Below, in pieces: positions 57,323 through 64,000 of a stretch of DNA of 64,000 nucleotides. A program made the translations under genes and the position numbers. Source of the DNA: Parelaphostrongylus tenuis. Taxonomy: Eukaryota; Nematoda; Chromadorea; Rhabditida; Metastrongylidae. The stretch is from NCBI GenBank assembly GCA_019055375.1, contig JAHQIW010001931.1, positions 1 to 64,000 of the forward strand, read 5' to 3'. The notes under the pieces are model-generated. The model saw only the letters and a program-made list of their open reading frames with translations. It was not told the DNA's origin and did not search any database. Each line of letters begins with the position of its first letter. The stretch's first letter is position 1.

Positions 57323-60300
57323 ATACGAGTCCTCGACGACGCTCAGTGCGCTCACCGAAGATCAGCCCACCTTCGTCTACTCAAACTAGCGGTCCAATTG
57401 AAATCACCATCAAAAGTGTGATGGAGGGAGTTCACGGGGTAAGGCCTCAGCTCTCAATGTTCATTACCCTTACGAAGCATCCAGAATGGAAAAATCACCG
57501 CCATCGGTACTTTAAAACGGCAATTTTTAGGCGAAGGTCTTAGTTCCCACATCGTGTAGTGTCATTGACCTAAAAACTATCGTAGCTGGTGCAGTGGATG
57601 TGTCACCGGAAAAACAACTGCCATTTCCCTATTTTCAGTGCTCATTTCCATACTGCTCCTTATAATATCTGTGGAGATGAATTAATGTGGTTTAGACTTG
57701 ACGACGAACCTAGAAAAATTATGGAATAACTTCTGATTGCACTATCACTATGAATGTTAAGATGAACACTGGCTCGAAAATAACCAGGTATGACGACGTT
57801 TCAGGGGATACGATTTGATTGGCATGAGGTTTGTTACTCAGGATCGCATTAGAAAAACAGAAAAATCGAACTGTTCATCACTAGTATTACGTCTTTAATT
57901 TCCACACTTTGAGGACGTGCTATTCCGACAGTTTACTAAGTAAAAGAAGATTGAGAATTGGTATTCTTAATGCGATACACTCAAACGTATATGTTATATA
58001 TGGTCGAAAAGTGATCAAAAAATGCAGGTTACCGGTTTCTAACTTCCAAGTCAGTGTCCAAAGCGTTCTAGACAGCAGTCGCCCAGCGTGAGCATGCTCT
58101 TCTTGCCACTGGTGGTGCAACAGGGAAGCATTTCAAATCTGCGAAACACCATCAATCGATGACAAGCGTGGCTGGGTGATTAGTATTCACTTTCCAAGTG
58201 CTCTCAATTAAATAAGAAATTATTTGTAACTGACTGAATGCTAGATCATCTGAAACGTCTATCTTGATAGAGTAGCTGAAAAGGCATAAATAATTCTATA
58301 GACGACCAGGACATCGTAGAAAAAACGGAAGATCTAAAGAATTCGCGACTACATGTTCACCTGCAAAGCAAAGGGAAAACGAACTCATCAGCAGTCGTAT
58401 GAAGGTTGTGTCAAGAGAGTATCTGTGAAATGTGAAATTTACTGTATAACATTATCTAAGCTTTCTCGTCACTCATAAGAGTGACAGTTTATTTAATGGT
58501 TCTAATTCAGAACAGCGCACACCTCAAACAATTCCCAAGTCCGACTGTCTATTAACCTCGGCATGCTTCAATATAATTCCTGATTTTCTTCTGTAAGCCA
58601 AACACGAGGTGTTACATTGATCTATTTTTGACAGCTGACGTATCAGCGGTTCGCCTTCTTCAGAGCTTGGAAAGGTCAAATTGTCCGCAATCCAATCAGT
58701 CAAACACCTCCATTACTCCTTTAGAAAAAATCACCAGACCTAGATTTCAATCGCATCAAGCACAAAATCAACTCTCTACGTACTCACCGCTTTTCATATG
58801 AGTCCCATTGAGTGATTCAAGTGGGGACTACAGGAAGGAGATCACATAGGCTCGTAATGCACCCTGCCCATCAAAACAACAGTCTTATGTATATATATAT
58901 ATATATCGCTACACGCTTTGCAAGAAATTAGATAGACTGTGCCTACGCTCATGCATTCACCATCTCTGCCGTTACGACATATTTTACAATCTTTCATTAT
59001 CCAGAGACAGTCTTATAAGCGGTTGCGAACTAATTGACGTTTTGGAGTATTCAGTGGTTTCAGTAATAGCCATCGATTGCTTCAAACCTGCTCTTTTCAA
59101 ACAGCGTTTTATAGGTGCACAAATCTCATTTGAAAACAACGGGAGGATAAACGAGATTTTCTTTCAGTCGATTTTTCGTGCGGAGGCGCACTCTTTCCTC
59201 TAAACCTAAGCCGAGGGGTTACAAATTTGTATCCATTAGAAGTGACTATTTCCCAAGCCAATTTAACGAATTCTACTTTCTTCTCCTTCCCGGTACATAC
59301 ATTGGCTGCTTTTCGAAACATGTTTTATACTAACGCCTTATTCGTATGTGAGAGATAAGAAGAGACAACCAGGATATTCTCATTATTTGGCCTTCGGTAC
59401 CACTTTGTTATGTAGCCGCCCTCGATTAAGTTTATTTGCTCGTCCAAGAAAGGGAGCCAACCATCTTCTGGTACCTCATGGGTGAATTTTATATACTCTG
59501 ACTGTTCATTCAGCAATCTAAAGCAATTATCTAGCTAGTACAGACTGCATCTAGTAGATTGATACATCTATAGAACGCTGTCTGAAAAGAGCAGGTTTAG
59601 AGCAATCGGTGGCTATCATTGATATACCGCCGAATACTCTAAGTCGCCGATTAGCTCGTAACCGCTTATACGACCGTCTCTGTCTAATGAAAGTCTGTAA
59701 AATTTGTCCTAATGGCAGAGATGGTAATTGCACGAGCGTAGGTACACTTCACCTAATCTCGTGCAAAGCGTCTAGCGATAAATGTATTGGCGAAACGGGT
59801 AGGCCGCTCCATGCCAGCATAGAAGAACACTCAGCTGACAAGCGTCTGAATAGACGGAACACCCCACTAGGGACGCATAGAGCGCAGAAGCACGACGGAG
59901 TTCATTTGAAGTCTAAGTCACCATCCTTGAGCAGGAGCAGAAAACATCAGCGCGAAAGATCTTGGGAGCGTTTTGGGTTGACACGACCAATCCAACTATA
60001 AACCGCAGGGAGGAATGCCTCGTTGTCACTCGTGAAATGAGTTAGTATATAAGACTGTTGTTTTGATGGGTAGGATGCATTACGAGCCTATGTGATCTCC
60101 TTCCGGTGATCTCCACTTGAATCATTCAGTGGAACACACATAAGAAAAGTGGTGAGCATGTTAAGAGTTGATTTTGTGCTTGATGCGATTGAAATCTAGG
60201 TCTGCTGATTTATTCAGAAGGAGTAATGGAGGTGTTTGACTGATGGATTGCGGACACTTTGACCTTTCCAGGCTCTGAAGAAGGCGAGCTGCCGAAACTT

Positions 60301-62629
60301 CATATGTCAAGTAAAGGTAGTGTAACACCTCGTGTCTGGCCTAAAGAAGAAAACCAGGAATTATGTTGAAGCACACCTCAAAGTCATCAAAAGATCCTGG
60401 AAATATTTCAGCGATTAATGCGCAATCGAAAGAGCAGGAAAGCTCTATCTGATACGTCTTCCAGTGCTAAATCTACTTCTTCGTCTAATTAAGTGTTTGT
60501 TTCCAGGAAGTATCTGTTTATTTTCTGGTGCTAATCAGCACAATAGTGCATTCAGATCACCTGAAAAGAACCCACTTCACACCACAAGTAATTCGCACAC
60601 ATCGATACCACAATCGAAGGACGAAGAAACCACAGAAAAACAACTTCAGGTGGTACTTCTATCAATAACAGGCTTCTAGCAATTTCCATGCTCTTTACTT
60701 CGCTGCCATCCTACCGCATTTGACGTTATTATCTTGATTTAGGTTGAAATTTCTAAAGCTAGAAATATAACTGGGGGCTGAAAAAACCATAGTGTATTGT
60801 AGAGGGTTTTTTTCTGTGAGACGGGGACAGAGGAAGAAATGATCTCTTTTGCTTGACATAGATTTTCCATGGCACGTACGGTAAATATTCGAGAATCTAG
60901 ATCTATCTCTGCTCCGTAGCATAAATTTTTTTCGGGCTTTTTTACGACGCTTTAGCAGAAAGGAAACATTTGTGTCTCACATCCGCATATTTCTCGCGGA
61001 AAAAGCTATTTCCTTAAATTATAAGTTACCTTTCGATAGTGTAAATTTCGGCGATTCCAAGGTTGTGGTAATTTCCAAAAAGACCGTTTCACTGCAGTGT
61101 AGCAAGGAAAATAAGATTGAGTTCCACACGTGCAGCTCATTTGTTTGTCGATTAGTGTATGCGCTAAGCATAGGCAAGGAGGGGCGAAGGGAGTTGGCTG
61201 TGGATTCGATAAATCGATCGACATCTGAAGTGAGTGCAATTTTCGTTACTTAATTTCGGATGTTTTTTCCAGCTTAGCCGAAATTACAGATAAAGCATAT
61301 GACTCTGATATTACAAGATTTCCTTATACGTTCATATGCTTTTCTACTTCCAACAGACTGATAGTAAAAGCTCGCAGCCCAGTGTCGAACGTGATTTTGT
61401 TTGGAGGTGCAGAGCGTTAAAAAAAATCAGAACTTTGTGCTTTCGAATGGTTGCTAGCATTTCCACTAAAAGTTCCTGTTTAGAAAGAGAGCTTGGTTCT
61501 TTAGTCGTCGCGTTTATGAGAAGAAAAAAAAACTGTAGAGATGGTACTTTTTACATGCAACATGTAGCGAGGGTTCATGAGCAAAAGACACGCGTGCCCA
61601 GTCGCCATTGACTTGACTCACAATGATACCGCTGGTTTTTTATCTAAGTAGAGAGAAATCATCAAAAAACTGTTCATAATAGTAATAATGAATACGCTCA
61701 AAGCATACATTTAGGTATTTGGAGTTTTAACTTTACAGGTCTTCTTCGACCCACCGGAGTCAGTAGAAGAAATTATGATAGCCAATTCAGCAATGGTGAT
61801 GCCGCCAGCGAATATGGAGGAGTTGATGAGAATCAAAACGAAATGCACAATGAATCATCTGAGGAAAATTTGCATGGTAACGAAGATTTTCGAAACTCTT
61901 AGCCATTGCATTTAGTGCTGATAAGGTTCTTTTTCTTGTCGCAGTCTTCTCAGCTTGAAAATATATGACGAACATCAGTTTTTTTATCATATTATGCCTT
62001 TATTTCGATTGCTTTATTAAGACTACGCTCAAATATCAATAGATCCTTTCACTATTAATTGAGCCAACTTGTCATGTGGTCTGGTAAGGGCTCTTGTACA
62101 GCCCGATACACGTGTTTCGTTCTTATATCTCATATATATCGAAATATATCTTATTGTAAAATATCGAAAGACGATGGGTTCTGCCCGAATGGACGAGTCT
62201 GTGAGGACGAAACACGTGTATTGGGCTGTACAGGAGCCCTTACCAGACCACCACATGACAAGTTGGCTCAAGTAATAATGAAAGAACTGCAGTTTCTTGA
62301 AACACTGTGAGCTTAATGCGAGTCTTCAATGCTTGAATGAACAGGAGTGTAGTGGTGTTTGCATGAGTTACTCAGTGACTACGATAACATTAACTGGGCA
62401 TGTGGTCTCACTGCCTGAGGAACGAAAAATCCAAACATCGTCTTGGGCCGGTCTAAATGGATCCGATGCTGAAACGAAGCAGTTGGAATCGAAACTGCAT
62501 ATGCAACGATACGCAAGATCTCCAGCTCACATGAATAGCGGAATGACATCTAATCACTTGCTTAGACGCCGAGCCGTTTCTCAAGGACAAATGAGATCGT
62601 TAACGACAATGACTAGAATCTACTCAACG
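57323..62629 (+). CDS. Unidentified gene, exon candidates
   Basis: Several open blocks have strong splice signals. 57323-57438 (CCAATAG acceptor, GGG/GTAAGG donor) encodes a Ser/Pro-rich segment (SPRRRSVRSPKISPPSSTQT). 60507-60649 (TTTCCAG, CAG/GTGGTA) encodes a polar segment with IPQSKDEETTEKQLQ. 61098-61229 (CTGCAG, GAA/GTGAGT) encodes a segment ending AVDSINRSTSE. 61739-61876 (TTTACAG, ATG/GTAACG) is open in two frames, one reading RRNYDSQFSNGDAASEYGG. 62293-62629 (ACTGCAG, ACG/GTAAAA) encodes LPEERKIQTSSWAGLNGSD and HLLRRRAVSQGQMRSLTTMT. I recognise no domain, and the phases do not all join, so exons may be missing or false. Two PLEs occupy the 57438-60507 gap. Confidence 0.4.
58510..59520 (-). 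mobile_element. Penelope-like element, RT end, truncated endonuclease and 3' UTR
   Basis: From 59516 leftward the frame encodes TKWYRRPNNENILV, a conserved block near the end of the PLE reverse transcriptase. The linker (FRKAANVCTGKEKKVEFVKL) follows, then after frame changes the endonuclease start (LVRNRL, MKDCKICRNGRDGECMSVGT, YLISCKAC). The endonuclease breaks off at a (TA)n tract (58888-58908) directly joined to the 3' UTR, so the catalytic core is deleted. The UTR has CTGAAGA (58657-58663), but the following GAAA is GATA. After the UTR, an ATGCCGAGG stub near 58560 begins a second PLE ORF (MPRLIDSRTWEL). Confidence 0.8.
59540..60375 (+). mobile_element. Penelope-like element, GIY-YIG endonuclease and 3' UTR
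   Basis: Head to head with the preceding copy. The frame at 59609-60001 encodes IIDIPPNTLSRRLARNRLYD, CKICPNGRDGNCTSVGTLHL, ISCKASSDKCIGETGRPLHA and NTPLGTHRAQKHDG. A frameshift then leads into INRREECLVVTREMS. GIY-YIG residues are partly mutated (YIGET is CIGET). The 3' UTR from about 60050 matches the window start and holds CTGAAGA (60275-60281) and GAAAC (60294-60298), ending around GAAGCA at 60371. It was probably inserted next to, or together with, the minus-strand copy. Confidence 0.85.
60675..61095. repeat. Region with repeat E/M-like blocks
   Basis: CGCATATTTCTCGCGGAAAA, AGCTATTTCCTTAAATTATA and TTCGATAGTGTAAATTTCG resemble blocks of repeats E and M (ATTTCTCACCGAACAGAGC, TTCGATAGC). 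Diverged; weak evidence. Confidence 0.3.
62059..62272. mobile_element. Small foldback element with terminal inverted repeats of about 62 bp
   Basis: TTGAGCCAACTTGTCATGTG at the left end returns inverted at the right end (ending 62271-62272). The two arms stay complementary through GGTAAGGGCTC, GTACAGCCC and ACACGTGTTTCG. The central spacer is about 85 bases. The right arm overlaps a hammerhead-like motif (62183-62226). No reading frame is meaningful. Similar in size to a miniature inverted-repeat transposable element; no clear target duplication is visible. Confidence 0.75.
62183..62226 (+). ncRNA. Degenerate hammerhead ribozyme-like motif
   Basis: Stem I GCCC(G)AA (62183-62189) pairs with TTGGGC (62221-62226). 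Stem II GTC/GAC is perfect with a TGTGAG loop. GAAA is followed by self-complementary ACACGTGT as a tiny stem III and a UA cleavage site after 62220. The first core strand reads TGGACGA instead of CTGANGA, so two invariant positions differ and activity is doubtful. A palindromic stem III fits hammerheads that act as dimers. Confidence 0.4.
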
Positions 62630-62975
62630 GTAAAATTGCGACAAAAAGCGAATATCTAGCCACAATGGTTGTGCCGAAAATAACCTCTTCCATTAAAATG
62701 CAATGAAATAGATGAATGACATCTTTTGTCTCATGCAAAAGTGTACCCCTTCTTCCGTAAACAGCGTGAAGAAATGTCTTAAATATGCTTTTTGGTCGAA
62801 ATCCTGGACACATTCTATAGGATAGTGTTGAGTGAGCTTTCATGAGAAGCAAAAGTCTAACAATCAGTGTTTCTATTTCAGTTGTGCTATCGTAAGGTAT
62901 CATTAGCTGAACAGCACATTCAGTGTTTGTGTAAGCAAATTTTCTCGAAAGACCGACTTTCTTGAACCTCGGCAT
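62613..62975 (-). CDS. Probable Penelope-like element ORF N-terminus
   Basis: A minus-strand frame of 120 codons starts ATGCCGAGGTTCAAGAAAGT (MPRFKKVGLSRKFAYTNTEC) directly after the 3' UTR of the PLE unit at 63001-63911. The same MPR-type start follows the UTR in the copies at 58560 and, mutated, at 311. It therefore appears to be the beginning of the ORF of a tandem PLE whose pseudo-LTR is the neighbouring unit. No RT motif is reached before the stop at 62613, so the copy is truncated. Its 3' end overlaps, antisense, the last exon candidate of the plus-strand gene. Confidence 0.5.
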   Translation of the reverse strand: MPRFKKVGLSRKFAYTNTECAVQLMIPYDSTTEIETLIVRLLLLMKAHSTLSYRMCPGFRPKSIFKTFLHAVYGRRGTLLHETKDVIHLFHCILMEEVIFGTTIVARYSLFVAILPLSRF

Positions 62976-63000
62976 GTTAATAATATAAAACTTTGAAAAT

Positions 63001-63911
63001 GAGAAGAAAAGCTTAGAAAACTAATCTTTATTTAAAGCTTCACGAGGTTGGTATCTTTTCCCAATCGATTGCTCTTCTTTCCGGTCGATGGGTTTTCTCG
63101 ATTGCTTGTGGCTGACGTTTCGGCAAATATGCCTTCTTCAGAGCCTGAACGTATTATTCGTTGCAGCTTTATTTATATGACTATACAATGAGGAAAGAGA
63201 AAAAAAATTATTTGAAAATCTAAGGCATTGTAAGCGAAAATCGATTCAGGGAAAACCACTCACCTAACCATCTAATCCAGGGACTACCTATGTTGTTAGC
63301 GCCAGGGTGACGTATGAACCCGCCCCCATGTCAATAGGTCAAACTATGCATAGATGTCAGCTGGGACCCATGCTAGAAAATTAATCTGAGATAAGGTGCC
63401 ATATGGTTGGTTACGTTAAGGCACTCTCCCTTTTTGTTCATTTGCGGGTTTTTGGAATTTATCCAAAAAGCTTCAAGGGTCTTTCGCGCCGATGTCTTTG
63501 GTTCGTGCCCTAGAATTTTGACTACTACCTCGAAGTCATCATCGTTGTGTCTTTGAATCCTATGTGTACCTAGAGGTTTACCTGGGTCTTTATTTGCTTT
63601 TCCATCTAGGTGCTCTTTAATCCGGATGTGAAGTGGTCTGCCTGTTTCGCCAATATATTCATCACCACATGTCTTACAAGAGATTAGGTATATTGTACCT
63701 ACGCTCATGCAATCGCCGTCTCTACCGTTGGGGCAAATAACGCAGTCCTTCGTATTACATAGACGGTCATACAAGCGGTTTCGAACTAATTGACGACGCA
63801 GTGTTTTAGGCGGAATTTCTACAATTCCTACAGAATCTTCTAGAACACTGTTTTTCAGACACTTTCTAATAGCGGTACTGACTTCGTCTGTTATGAAAGG
63901 TAGTTTAAGAG
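63001..63911 (-). mobile_element. Penelope-like element pseudo-LTR: GIY-YIG endonuclease and UTR
   Basis: An open minus-strand frame from 63911 to 63373 encodes PLKLPFITDEVSTAIRKCLK, IPPKTLRRQLVRNRLYDRLC, NTKDCVICPNGRDGDCMSVG, TIYLISCKTCGDEYIGETGR, HIRIKEHLDG and TLEAFWINSKNPQMNKKGEC. This is an uninterrupted GIY-YIG endonuclease with the Cys-rich lead, YIGET core, Arg of HIRIKEH and Glu of TLEAFW all present. It has no RT upstream: the frame begins abruptly at 63911. The UTR carries CTGAAGA (63135-63141 on the plus strand) and GAAAC (63117-63121), then ends near 63005 before an MPR-type ORF start. It is the youngest-looking PLE unit in the window. Confidence 0.9.
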
Positions 63912-64000
63912 GTACCCTCGACCGGAAAGAAGAGCAATCGATTGGGAAAAGATGCCAACCTCGTGAAGCTTTAAATAAAGATTAGTTTTCTAAGCTTTTC
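63912..64000 (+). repeat. Inverted copy of the PLE UTR end
   Basis: The last 89 bases are the reverse complement of about 63005-63090 with only one or two differences (for example GCCAACC against TACCAACC). They abut the 5' truncation point of the endonuclease frame at 63911. They look like the end of a plus-strand pseudo-LTR whose ORF would start beyond the window. Confidence 0.85.

Noticed and set aside
1..64000. CRISPR arrays, bacterial operons, plasmid or phage features
   Set aside because: Nothing with regular spacer-repeat structure or prokaryotic gene organisation; introns and nematode families indicate a eukaryotic chromosome.

Overview
The window looks like nuclear DNA of a strongylid nematode, probably hookworm-like. 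The evidence is: GPCR exons of the nematode chemoreceptor Srx type with short GT-AG introns; an SLC2-type transporter resembling nematode proteins; and dense remnants of RTE-type LINEs, Penelope-like elements (PLEs), mariner transposons and tRNA-derived SINEs. No bacterial operon, rRNA gene or intact tRNA gene is visible. The species assignment is inference.

Host genes occupy little of the window and all lie on the + strand. (1) Three paralogous srx-like receptor loci: a broken 3' half (4016-5009), a pseudogene (14934-23064), and a probably functional gene (44035-51606) whose seven recognised exons join in compatible phase to give about 298 residues. (2) Three N-terminal exons of an SLC2/MFS sugar-transporter-like gene (31600-33969) with matching splice phases; later exons were not found. 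(3) A set of unidentified exon candidates with good splice sites (57323-62629), with a pair of head-to-head PLEs sitting between two of them.

The rest is mostly mobile DNA. RTE LINE fragments, nearly all on the - strand, occur at 1.6-2.1, 9-10, 10.3-11.8, 12.6-14.7, 17.1-17.7, 20.1-20.5, 39.9-41.0 and 53.1-53.8 kb, with shorter pieces elsewhere. PLE sequence lies at both window edges and at 41.2-41.7, 52.5-52.9 and 58.5-60.4 kb. Mariner remnants lie at 18.3-19.1, 29.6-30.4, 34.4-34.7 and 36.3-36.6 kb. Three SINE families (called A, B and C here) with tRNA-like boxes are scattered through introns and gaps. Two long GATAAT-type microsatellites lie near 0.35-0.8 and 6.0-6.6 kb.

The most notable signal is self-cleaving RNA-like structure. 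Two copies of one repeat carry a hammerhead core (CTGATGA ... GAAAC) with stem I pairing kept by a compensatory change. A small foldback element at 62.1-62.3 kb carries a degenerate hammerhead with intact stems II and III. The PLE 3' UTRs repeatedly carry CTGAAGA/CTGACGA ... GAAA. Other points of interest are tRNA-like SINEs arranged head to head, a mariner-derived 0.5 kb hairpin, a 3.2 kb candidate transposon inside an intron of the live srx gene, and PLE pseudo-LTR units that run directly into the start of a second ORF.
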